Source of the DNA: Lachnospiraceae bacterium
Lineage (GTDB): Bacteria; Bacillota; Clostridia; Lachnospirales; Lachnospiraceae
Direction of reading: 5' to 3'
NCBI GenBank assembly: GCA_900752065.1
Contig: CAADTT010000001.1
Location: 1-56,190, forward strand
DNA length: 56,190 nucleotides
Positions 43,136 through 52,700 of this stretch are shown here, in pieces; position 1 is the stretch's first letter, and each line of letters begins with the position of its first letter. Under the pieces are notes generated by a model. It was given only the letters and a program-made list of their open reading frames with translations. It did no database searches and was not told the DNA's origin. The position numbers were made by a program, and so were the translations under genes.

Positions 43136-45514
43136 TCAATACAGGCAATCAATATATTTCAGCTTCATCCTTTTCTTCCACTTCTGGCCGTCTGTCAGCT
43201 TCAGAAGAAGCATATCCTTATACTCCGCCACCTTCTGCAGCTCTTCCTCTGTCATCGTGTGCCTGCTGAATGCCGCTTTCTGACCGATCTCCAGGATCAC
43301 GCCATAACGCTTTGCATAGGCAGCCGACCACTTTTCGCTGATTCCCTGCCGGTAGGTTCCGGCAGAAGCTCCCGTTTTCCTGATTTCCGCCGCCGCAAAT
43401 ATTTTTTCCATATAGGCAAGCATCTGGCAGATCGCAAGGCTTTTATCCTGATCCTCAAAAAGCGCCTGCCTTCTCTTCAGCGTACGTTTTCTCCGTACTG
43501 CAAAAAAGAGCAGGATTCCTGCAAGCAATGCTGCCGCTAAAATAAGAAGGACACACCCTATAACCCGAAGGATCAGCGCCACATCAACACTCTCCTGATC
43601 CAGCGTTTCCGCGACATCCGGAGGATCCACTTCCTGAGGCGCCATGCCGCCTCCCTCCAGTCCTTCGCCGCCTCCCGCCGCGGCCGCCGTACTTCCTCCC
43701 GGAATCTCCGCCTGATCCATGATGCCATAGTATGCCGGCGTCATCTCCACGGGAATCCAGCCGATGCCATCCTGATAGATCTCAACCCATGCATGGGCGT
43801 TCATTCCCATAATCTGTATGGTCTCGTAGGCTTCCACGCCCTCCGCATCGTCCGGTGTGATCAGATATCCCTCCACATAGCGGCTGGGAATCCCCATATA
43901 CCGGAACATCATAGCCGCCGCGGTAGCATAATGTACCGAATATCCTCTTTTCGTATTTCGGAACAGCTCTGTCAGAAAATCCTTCCCTCTGGAAACACCT
44001 GCCGCCTGTGTGTCATAAGTAATCGTGCTTTCCAGATAGTCCTTTACAAATTTCACAGCCTCGGCATAGTCCACTCTCTGTTCTTTCTTCATCACCTTTC
44101 CGCCGAAAAGCCCACTGAACAGACTGTTGACCGGCGCTGGTACTTCAAGAAAGCGTTCGTATACCTTTTCCCGGTAGTTCAGCTCGTTCTTTTTATATTC
44201 CTCTTTCTGCTCCTTCTTTGCTTCTCCTGTCTGTTCAATTTCCTCCAGCACCTGCGGGTAACGGCTTATCATGTTCTCGGATGCAGTAAAGCTGTAGTGC
44301 CGCTCCCCTGCAAAATTCCGGGAAGCCACATCAATGTCCCCATCCCTCCGCACCCTTCCAAGGCTGTCCGGATCCTCAGACAATTCATATGGCAGATACA
44401 GATATTTGCTGTTGGCATTTACATTATCGATCGTGATCTCCACCTGGGCAGGCTCCCCCTCTTCCACACTCTGGGCTTCCAGAATGGAAAGCTGGTTCAG
44501 ACTGCCAAACCCTTTTTTGTGCAGCCAGTAGTATGCCGCATAATCGTCATATATCTGTTCATTTTCCAGCTCTTTCCACCCTTCAGAGGTGTATACGCTT
44601 CCTACAAATCCCCGCAAATAATAGGATTGAGGTCTACTCATAGTCACTTCCAGCGCAGGCTCCTCCCAAAGCTCCAGATTTGAAAGACGCAGAAAATTTC
44701 CCTGGGTAAAGGAATTTGGTTTTCCCTTCTCATAGCGCAGATCCGATGCCAGATAACCCGCCTTTTCTTTTATTTCCTTTACAAAACTGTTTTTTACATA
44801 GTTAGAAGACGGCAGAAACAGACAAACGCCAAGCGCCAAAATCAAAAACACCGCCCCGGCCGCCGCAAAGGAGGCAAGCTGTACCCGGCCGCTTCTTTGT
44901 TCCATCTCCTGCATAAATCCCGCAGAGGACACCATCAGTACCATAAATACCATCAGCAGTGCAAAAAACAGATTCGGTGTTTCCCCCAGCAGCAGTTGAA
45001 GAAGAAAGACGGGAAATACCAGAAAACACACCAGGATCCTTTTTCCATACTTCACCGCAAAACCGCACAGGAAAGCAAGGATAACACCGGGGAATACCAG
45101 GAAGCATGCCTCCTTAAACGCCGCACTTTCGGCGCCGCTTTCCACGGTAAACTTTACAAAAGATAGTTTTCCCGCTTTTCCCGCAAGTTCCATGACCCTG
45201 TTTGCCACAAGCTTCAGTCCGTCGCTGACGAGGCGGTTTTCCGCCGTCAAAACCACTGCAAAAACCAGAGAAAACCCGATCAGGGCCAGCGGGAAGAATT
45301 TCTGCCTGTCTGAAAACACACTGACCGTCAGGATCACGCCAGCCCCAACTGCCAGAATCTGGCCGAAATATGCAGATACCCCCAGCAATGACGCATAACT
45401 CATATAGATTCCGGCAAACAGCAGCATACCCATCAGCGTTTCGCAGACCGTTCTTCCCCACCCCGCTTTTTTTCCGGGATATGGCGTATGTAACATGATT
45501 TCCATATTTCTCAT
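43136..45514 (-). CDS. TgpA-type transglutaminase-fold membrane protein with Ser in place of Cys
   Basis: 792 aa. About six N-terminal membrane helices (to residue 240) lead to an outer domain with a transglutaminase-like core (about 500-592), another membrane helix (about 640-662) and a DUF4129-like cytoplasmic tail. The core reads RGYSVHYATAAAMMFRYMGIPSRYVEGY: the usual nucleophile Cys is Ser526. His574 (NAHAWVE) is kept, and the third triad position is Glu (PVEMTP). It may be inactive or act differently. TgpA proteins normally sit beside MoxR and DUF58; this one is inside the surface operon. Its ATG overlaps the 580-aa gene's stop by 4 bp. Confidence 0.85.
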   Translation of the reverse strand: MRNMEIMLHTPYPGKKAGWGRTVCETLMGMLLFAGIYMSYASLLGVSAYFGQILAVGAGVILTVSVFSDRQKFFPLALIGFSLVFAVVLTAENRLVSDGLKLVANRVMELAGKAGKLSFVKFTVESGAESAAFKEACFLVFPGVILAFLCGFAVKYGKRILVCFLVFPVFLLQLLLGETPNLFFALLMVFMVLMVSSAGFMQEMEQRSGRVQLASFAAAGAVFLILALGVCLFLPSSNYVKNSFVKEIKEKAGYLASDLRYEKGKPNSFTQGNFLRLSNLELWEEPALEVTMSRPQSYYLRGFVGSVYTSEGWKELENEQIYDDYAAYYWLHKKGFGSLNQLSILEAQSVEEGEPAQVEITIDNVNANSKYLYLPYELSEDPDSLGRVRRDGDIDVASRNFAGERHYSFTASENMISRYPQVLEEIEQTGEAKKEQKEEYKKNELNYREKVYERFLEVPAPVNSLFSGLFGGKVMKKEQRVDYAEAVKFVKDYLESTITYDTQAAGVSRGKDFLTELFRNTKRGYSVHYATAAAMMFRYMGIPSRYVEGYLITPDDAEGVEAYETIQIMGMNAHAWVEIYQDGIGWIPVEMTPAYYGIMDQAEIPGGSTAAAAGGGEGLEGGGMAPQEVDPPDVAETLDQESVDVALILRVIGCVLLILAAALLAGILLFFAVRRKRTLKRRQALFEDQDKSLAICQMLAYMEKIFAAAEIRKTGASAGTYRQGISEKWSAAYAKRYGVILEIGQKAAFSRHTMTEEELQKVAEYKDMLLLKLTDGQKWKKRMKLKYIDCLY

Positions 45515-47253
45515 AATGTTTTTCTCCGCTTCCTGATCAGAACGATTCCCATCACAGATGCCGATGCCGCCAAAACAGCAGCCGCAGCCCCTGCAAGAAG
45601 CGGTATCGATAACATTCTCCGGGGCGGTCTCGCCCCTCCTGTCGCCCTGATCTTGTTATCCACGATCTCTTCGGTCTCCGTCTCTGCTTCGGTTTCTGTT
45701 TCCGCCTCTGTTTCCACTTCTGTTTCTGTCTCCGTTTCCGCATTTCCCGATCCTGCACTGACAGCTTTTACTGCCCCTTCTGCTTTCTGTGTCTTTTTTA
45801 CCGTGCTCTGCACATCCGGCTGTTTTCCGTCACCTGTGCCATCTTTCTTATCAGAACCGTTGCCCGTTGTCTTTCCTCCCAGATCGTTCCACTGGCTCTT
45901 TTTTCCTCCTGACACCTGCTTTTTCGGGTGATCTTTTTCCTCCGGTTCCTTTTTCTCATCATCATTCTTCTTGCCGTTATTTTTTTTCTTATTCTGTTTC
46001 CCGGAGGACTGCCCTTTTTTCTCTTCCTCTTTCCGTTTTGTCGTGATTTCCAGAAATTTTGTCGTTCGCCCCGGCTGATATAACTCCGTCTCTGTCAGCC
46101 GGGTGATCACTGTATATTTTTTCTTCTCTTTCAGATTTTTGAACACGCCCTTCGTCGTCCAGGTCTTTCCCCCATCTATGGAAAATTCCTGCCCTTCTGT
46201 CTCCTTCACCTTGATCTTGGACGAAGTATAGTCGATCAGCACCGGAATCCTGGGCTTGTCCGGATTTATCCCTTTCGATACCTCCAGGCGATAGGCTGCC
46301 GTACACGCTGCATAGGTCTCATCCTCCGCTTTTGTCACCACGATATCCGTGCTTCCCGGATGCAAAATGGTAATCACCCCTTTTTCACTGACAGCCGCCA
46401 CCGCAGGCTCCGTAGACTGATAGGTGATTTCTCCGGTTCCGCTTCCGCCGCTGACAACCGCCGTAAAGGGAGTTACGCCATAGGCAACCGGGCTGCACCC
46501 GATCTTTATAGGAGCCTGATCCCTCTTTTTCCCCGTCAGCCCTTCCAGTACCGTCTCCGCTCTCGTATAATTTTCTCCCTCCGCTCCGGGGACATACTCT
46601 GCCTTCACATTCACAGGCTCCGCTGTAAGAATATAACTCACCTGTGCCTTTTTTCCTGTAAAGGCTACCGCCTGATCGATATATCTTCCTCCTGTCTGAA
46701 AAACTGCTTTCCCCACAGGCTGAAATTCTTCCGGCTCTGTCTCTGCCCCCTGAAATTCCACAGAAATGACGATCGTATCCCCAATCCTGGTCGTCTCTGT
46801 CATATCTGTGGAGATCCGGAGGACAGGCTGCGCCCTTTTGATCTCAAACAGGAAATAGCCGGAACTGCTGGGATGATACTCCTGATCTCCCAGGAACTTC
46901 GCTTTCACCCAATACTTTCCCACTGCTGCGGGCGTCTCGTCCCAGTCCAGCTTATCAATGCTCTCGTCCGGCGCATCGGGCTTATCCTCCCGGTAACGGT
47001 AAAAGCTGTAGCTGATCTCCCGGCCTTCCACTTCCGTTTTTTTCTCCTGGTCCAGATCTGTATACACATGGGTTTTGATAAAATCCTCCGGCACGATCTG
47101 CTTTCCGGTATACATTGGCATCTCACCAAATTCCACAGTGATTTCCGTATTCTTTTTTAAATTATTTCCTGCATCGGCTCTCATGGCCATTTTCGAAAAC
47201 ACAAAGGCCGCCAGCAGGAGCACAAAACAAATCCAAACCTTATTTTTCCTCAT
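45511..47253 (-). CDS. Ig-like surface protein with C-terminal membrane anchor
   Basis: 580 aa. Signal peptide about 1-28 (cut near ADA). Three or four beta-sandwich modules (about 32-400), including a Big_2/MBG-like one (SEKGVITILHPGSTDIVV). Then a long Lys/Glu/Gly linker (about 405-520) with an acidic Glu-Thr repeat (DNA about 45665-45748), a membrane helix (about 550-572) and a basic tail RKRRK. So it is anchored in the cell membrane and spans the wall. No binding or catalytic motif recognised. It lies between the DUF4430 gene (14 bp gap) and the transglutaminase gene (4-bp overlap). Confidence 0.75.
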   Translation of the reverse strand: MRKNKVWICFVLLLAAFVFSKMAMRADAGNNLKKNTEITVEFGEMPMYTGKQIVPEDFIKTHVYTDLDQEKKTEVEGREISYSFYRYREDKPDAPDESIDKLDWDETPAAVGKYWVKAKFLGDQEYHPSSSGYFLFEIKRAQPVLRISTDMTETTRIGDTIVISVEFQGAETEPEEFQPVGKAVFQTGGRYIDQAVAFTGKKAQVSYILTAEPVNVKAEYVPGAEGENYTRAETVLEGLTGKKRDQAPIKIGCSPVAYGVTPFTAVVSGGSGTGEITYQSTEPAVAAVSEKGVITILHPGSTDIVVTKAEDETYAACTAAYRLEVSKGINPDKPRIPVLIDYTSSKIKVKETEGQEFSIDGGKTWTTKGVFKNLKEKKKYTVITRLTETELYQPGRTTKFLEITTKRKEEEKKGQSSGKQNKKKNNGKKNDDEKKEPEEKDHPKKQVSGGKKSQWNDLGGKTTGNGSDKKDGTGDGKQPDVQSTVKKTQKAEGAVKAVSAGSGNAETETETEVETEAETETEAETETEEIVDNKIRATGGARPPRRMLSIPLLAGAAAAVLAASASVMGIVLIRKRRKTL

Positions 47254-47267
47254 AAAATCCTCCCCTG

Positions 47268-49565
47268 CTATTGCCCCTGTCCTCCCAGGGCCATTCCGCC
47301 GCCAATATCCTGTCCCAGATCCAGGGTAAACTGAACCCTGACCTCCTGTCCGTCCTGTAAGTAACAGTCCGCAAAACCATAATTCGGAAAATCTCCGTCT
47401 ACGGAGTACATCCAGCCTGATCCACGGGTAAAATCAAACTCACCCAGGCTATCCTCGCTATACATGCCGTCATACTGCTTCTTCATACTTTCATCCAGAT
47501 CCTTCAGCAATCCCGCTTTCATAATATGCGACAGATAGAAGCCGGAGTTCAGGCTTCCCGTATAGTGATAAGTAAATCCTTTTTCCGCAAGAACACGGTC
47601 CAGCACGCCTGCCGCATTCTCCCCGTCGTGTATCTCCACATCCACAGGTTCTATCAGATACCCGATTCCCAGGACCTGCGCATCAATGCTGAATCTTACT
47701 TTGCCGATAACACCTCCGGCGCCTACGGACTCCGACGTAATATGTATCAGGTATGCCGCCTTATGGCCTTCCTCATCCACCACCTTGATACTCAGTTCAT
47801 TTTCGCCGGACTTCAACTTCAGCCGGTAACTGGTCTTCACACTGTCATCCCAGATCACCGAGATCCCGCTGGAAGAGCCGTTCAGCTTCAGTGTCAGATA
47901 CGATGTCCCCAGCTTCCTTCCCTTATAATCCACCGCTTTTAGCGTGAAGTTTTTAATGCTCCCCTTTACGCTCATACCGTCGTACAGATCCGGTGAACTG
48001 ATCGTGGGAGCATTCGGATCTTCTGTCTCCGGTTCATCCCCCTCTTCATCCTCTATGACGTCCGAATCCTTCTTCGGCTCGTAGGTCACGGTATACTCCT
48101 GTACCTTCTTCTCCTGCCCGTTGTCGGCTGTCATTACAATGCTGTTGTCATTTTTTTTCAGCCCCACCGAATAATAATGGTTCCTGTTTCCCTCTATTGT
48201 CTTTCCATTGACCGTTACCGTCAGATTCACATTTGACCGGCTGTCGCGGGCGTAGGCGTAAAATACAAAGCTTGCGTCCCCCACGGTCTGTTCCGGTTCC
48301 AGGTCTGTCCGAATTTCCAGTCCTTCCGCAGGCGCATAATAATAGACTACGTAAGTCTCCACCGCCAGGTCAGGATTTACCCGGGTTCCGTCCACGGTAA
48401 ATACATTTCCGCCTTCTTTCAGCGTCACCTTATAGCTGTAATTTGAGGAGCTTAACTCCTTTCCATTCATAGTTACCTTTGCCGGATGTTCCTGTCCCGA
48501 ATTTTCCTCCAGAACACTGGCGTAAAATTCCAACTGCGGCTTTGCCATTTCCTTTTCCGCCAGATTGCTCAGATCCGTGAGAATGGCCGCCTTTTTTAAT
48601 TCCATATGCACCCGATAACTCTGGGTCTGCTCTTTTCCGCTTCCGTCCTTCGCCTTCAGCACAATGGTATTCTCCAAATCTTTCAGCGTCACTTCATAGG
48701 TATTTTCCGCCGCCGGGGACATGGTACATACATTTCCATTGACCGTTACTGTCAGAGGAACATTTTCTCCCCTGTATTGTGCATACGCCACAAAAGAATA
48801 ATTCGGCACATTTACCGTTGTCCCATCCTCCAGGTTCGTGAAAAATACCACATTTGATGCATCCAGAATTACCGTGTAAGAACGGGATACGGAAAACTTC
48901 TTTTCACTCTCTTTCTGATAAGTGCAGGTAATCTTTATCGTATTTTTTCCATCTTCCAGAAGGACCTTGCCGTTGAACTGCGGCGTCTGCTGCCCATTGA
49001 CAAAAACCAGGGTTTCCACCAGGGGAATCACCTTCTGAAGCTGTGTGATGGTAAAAGAATAGTATTCCTCCGTCACAGTCTCTCCATCGACGATGCTGGT
49101 CGTAAAGTAATTCTGCGCCTCGCCGTCATCCCCATCCTTTACCTTAGACGGCGTCGTTCCGTGTTCTCCGGCTCCATCTTCATCGCCGCCTTCTCCGTCC
49201 TCTCCTTTTCCCGGTCCGTCCTCTCCGTCTGCCTTCTCCGTCCCTTCCGCCTCATCGGATAAATTGTCCGAATCTTTATCCTGCGCCTCGGCATCCTGTG
49301 TATCTGCCGCAGCTTCCGCCTCCTCTGCCGCTTCTTCTGTTTCCGCCTCTTCTGCCCGCAGCTCCTCCGCAATCTCCTGAGACTTCGGAAGATAATCCGA
49401 CAGCATCGTAGCTTTTCCGGAACCTGACTCCTCCTGCAGCTCCTTCAGGGGATTGTCAGGCGTTGCCATCGTCTCTCCCCTCAGTGAAAAGGCAGTAGTG
49501 ACAAAAAATATTGCCACTGCCAGCAGACACGCCAGAAACCGCCATATGTTTCCCTTCTTTTTCAT
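47268..49565 (-). CDS. Secreted multi-domain protein with C-terminal DUF4430
   Basis: 765 aa. Signal peptide about 1-30. A very acidic linker (about 57-148) is followed by about five cadherin-like or Ig-like beta modules of about 85 residues (each with TVNGK-type turn and YxVxLKxxxNxI strand, about 155-620) and a C-terminal DUF4430 domain (about 640-750): AGVLDRVLAEKGF, GSGWMYSVDGDFPN and DGQEVRVQFTLDLGQDIGGG. DUF4430 is the cobalamin-covering beta domain of intrinsic factor. Second gene of the riboswitch operon. The ATG at 49565 has GGAGG; the frame is open to 49721 but without signal features. No wall anchor seen. Cobamide binding is inferred. Confidence 0.85.
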   Translation of the reverse strand: MKKKGNIWRFLACLLAVAIFFVTTAFSLRGETMATPDNPLKELQEESGSGKATMLSDYLPKSQEIAEELRAEEAETEEAAEEAEAAADTQDAEAQDKDSDNLSDEAEGTEKADGEDGPGKGEDGEGGDEDGAGEHGTTPSKVKDGDDGEAQNYFTTSIVDGETVTEEYYSFTITQLQKVIPLVETLVFVNGQQTPQFNGKVLLEDGKNTIKITCTYQKESEKKFSVSRSYTVILDASNVVFFTNLEDGTTVNVPNYSFVAYAQYRGENVPLTVTVNGNVCTMSPAAENTYEVTLKDLENTIVLKAKDGSGKEQTQSYRVHMELKKAAILTDLSNLAEKEMAKPQLEFYASVLEENSGQEHPAKVTMNGKELSSSNYSYKVTLKEGGNVFTVDGTRVNPDLAVETYVVYYYAPAEGLEIRTDLEPEQTVGDASFVFYAYARDSRSNVNLTVTVNGKTIEGNRNHYYSVGLKKNDNSIVMTADNGQEKKVQEYTVTYEPKKDSDVIEDEEGDEPETEDPNAPTISSPDLYDGMSVKGSIKNFTLKAVDYKGRKLGTSYLTLKLNGSSSGISVIWDDSVKTSYRLKLKSGENELSIKVVDEEGHKAAYLIHITSESVGAGGVIGKVRFSIDAQVLGIGYLIEPVDVEIHDGENAAGVLDRVLAEKGFTYHYTGSLNSGFYLSHIMKAGLLKDLDESMKKQYDGMYSEDSLGEFDFTRGSGWMYSVDGDFPNYGFADCYLQDGQEVRVQFTLDLGQDIGGGMALGGQGQ

Positions 49566-49736
49566 CGGCCTCCTCCTTCTTTTTCTTTCTTTTCCCCCGG
49601 ATTTCCGCGATCCGGCATCCCAAAATGGAAAACCATCTAAAAGCAGGTAAACCAGGGCAGGAAATCCTCCTGTCCCGGTTACTCTGTTTCTTATTTTTGC
49701 CAGGCTGCTTCGTAGACACACCCTTTGCAGGCTGTC

Positions 49737-52700
49737 TTATTTCTTAATCTTCACAGTTTTACTCTGGCCTTTCTTTGTCAGCAGTTTTGTATATGCCTTC
49801 CACTTTGCAGAAGGAACTTTGATCACAGCCTTCTTATGGATCCCCTTGAATGTACCCTTTCCAACCTTCTTCAGCACCTTACTCTTAATTACGATCGTCT
49901 TGAGTTTCCCGCATCCGGAAAACGCTTTGCCCTGTATCGTTTTCAGCTTTGTACTCTTGATGGTTATTTTCTTCAGCTTCCTGCAGTTTGCAAACGCATT
50001 CTTTCCAATCGTCTCCACATTCTTCTTGATCACGACGCTGGTAATCTTCTGATTTCCCTTAAAAGCATTTGCTGCTATGGAAGTTACGGTGTAATCTTTA
50101 CCGCCCAGTTTCACACTGTTATTTATTACGATCTTTGCAATACCCATATCGTTCAGCCCGACCACTTCCGCAGTCTGTTTTGCAGTACTGGTCACCTTAT
50201 AGCGGTAATCTCCGCTGTCATAAATCTGGCCCTCGGCTATCGTCAGTCCATTCTGCGGATTTTGCGGAGTCTGCGGGATTTCCACATTTTTCTGAACCGT
50301 CACTTTTAATTCAGCCAGAGCTCCGCTTCCGTCTGCTGCTGCCGCCGTGATGACCGTCTCTCCGGTTCCCAGTGCTGTGATCAGCCCTGTACCGCTTACC
50401 GATGCCACTGCTGTATTTGAGGAAACATAAGTCACTCCTTTATCCGTAGCGTCCTCCGGTGTTACGATTGCCGTGATCTGCCAGGTTTCTCCCACTTTCA
50501 TGGCTTTCTCTGAAGCATTCAGCGTAACCTTTTCCACCGGAACCACATTTGTAATGACGTTTACGGTAAATACCCTGCGGATATCACTTCCGTCCTCTGT
50601 CACGATCTCAATCGTAGTCTCACCGATGGATTTTGCTGTGATCCGTCCGTTCTCATCCACATCCGCAACACTCGTCTTATTGGAAATATAGGTAAGCGCT
50701 CCGTTTGTGGCGTCCTCCGGAACGACAGCCGCCTCGATCTGGAAGGTTTCTCCCACCTTAATGGTCGCCTCTTCCTGTACAAGCCGGATCTCTGTTACGG
50801 AACGCACCACCGTGATCTTTACGATCCTGCTGATCTTTGCATCATCTGCAGAAGCCACGGTAATATTTGCTGTTCCCTGCGCCTTTGCCGTAATTGTTCC
50901 ATCCTGCGCCACTTCCGCCACATCTTCATTATCACTGGAGAATATGACGCCGGGCAGAGAAGCATTTTCCGGCAACACGGATGCCTGCAATACATAAGTG
51001 CTTCCCGCTTCCAGGGTCTTTTCTTCTGTCGATACTTCGATATCCTCCACCGGGATTTTATCCGCCACCGTAACCTTTGCATAAGGCGCCGCGATATCAT
51101 CCGCTCCTTCTGCGTTCAGATGGCTCGCTGTCAGCTCATAAACTCCCGTCTCCGGCAGATTCAGCACTGCCTTTCCTTCCTCATCCGTCACGGCTTTCAG
51201 ATCTTCCAGTACCGTTCCGTCTTTTTTCACGATCACTTCCGCGCCTGCCAGCGGCTGTGCCTCAGCTTCTCCTTCCAGCCCCACCGCACGGACAGTAACC
51301 GTCAGTTCAGCTCCGTAAAGCTGTGTATAGGAAGCTTTATCAAAGGAAGCGATCTTGTCCGTCACACCATCCTTCTTAAAGAACATCACTTCCGCATCCT
51401 TCGGAAGCTCAGTGGAAGTGTCGATGCTGCCAACGCTTCTGCCGTTCACCAGACAGATCCATTCTCCTGTTTCTCCGTCTATCGCAGTCACTTTTCCATC
51501 CGTAACCGTGATATATTCTGCCGGAACCTTCTCCAGCACGTCGCTTACATAGGAAGTCAGCATGTGCAGCGGCGTCACATATACCGGCGTCCCTGCCAGC
51601 GTTTCCCCGTATATCGCAGCCAGATCCTTCGCTCCTGCCGCTGTTTTCGCCGGAGCCTGCGTATCGCCCATCCGAAGGGACGCTTCCACATATGCCGGAT
51701 GCACGCGGATCTCTACTGATGCCGTAAATTCACCGATCGTCACGCTCACCTGGGTGGTTCCTTCCCCGGCCGCTGTGATAACGGCTGATGCAGGCGTCTC
51801 CTGTGCAGAATCGTATGTCTCCGCATTTGCCTCGATCGACACCACGCCTTCCGCGCTGCTGCTCCATGTGATCGCTTCTCCATCCAGCAGAGAATCGGAG
51901 GTAACAGGATCTGTCACCACGCTCAGAGTGAGCGTTCCGTTCTCCTCGGTATTGATTTCGTTCCGGATCAGATCCACATGTCCCGCCTCTTCCTGATTTT
52001 CGAAGGAAATGCTCTTGATGGGAGCGGGAAGCACCGGACCCTGTGCTTCACTCACGATGGAGGAACCGTCCTCCGTACTCGTCAGACGTGCCTTTATGGT
52101 TTTTCCTACATATGCGTTATCTACCGGAAGCACATTCTCCCGGAAAGGTATTTCATCCCCGTTTTCATCCTGCACTGTGATCACGGTAAAACCGTTCTCA
52201 TCACACAGCAGCCACTCCAGCGTATAAGCCAGCTCCGTCTGGACATCCGCTGTCAGATCTGTCTCCGCCTGCGCCACGCCCGTGAAGCTGACCGCAGCGG
52301 CATCGTTATTCATCTTAGGCGTTCCCTGCCAGGTAAAGATCGGATAACCGTCGTTTCCATTATTCAGGTCTTTGATAAAGATGCTGGTCTCACTGTCCCG
52401 ATTCAGCAGGGACAGGATTTCCAGGCTCTCCGTGCACTTCAACTGGTCTTCCGTCACCTTGACCGTCTTTCCGTCGTCGGTGTATCCGCTTCCGTCAAAG
52501 CCCTTGTTTCTGCTTGTGGAAAGGAAATAACAATTCCTGATTCCTGCCTGGCATTCTTTTTTTTCCGTTCTATAATAATAGTTTGTGTAGCCTACGACAT
52601 CGCCGCCGAGCATTCCGCTGCCACAGGAGATCTGACCGGCATTATAACAATTCTCGACTACAGCATCCGGTGTCTCATTATAATCATTGATACGTCCTGC

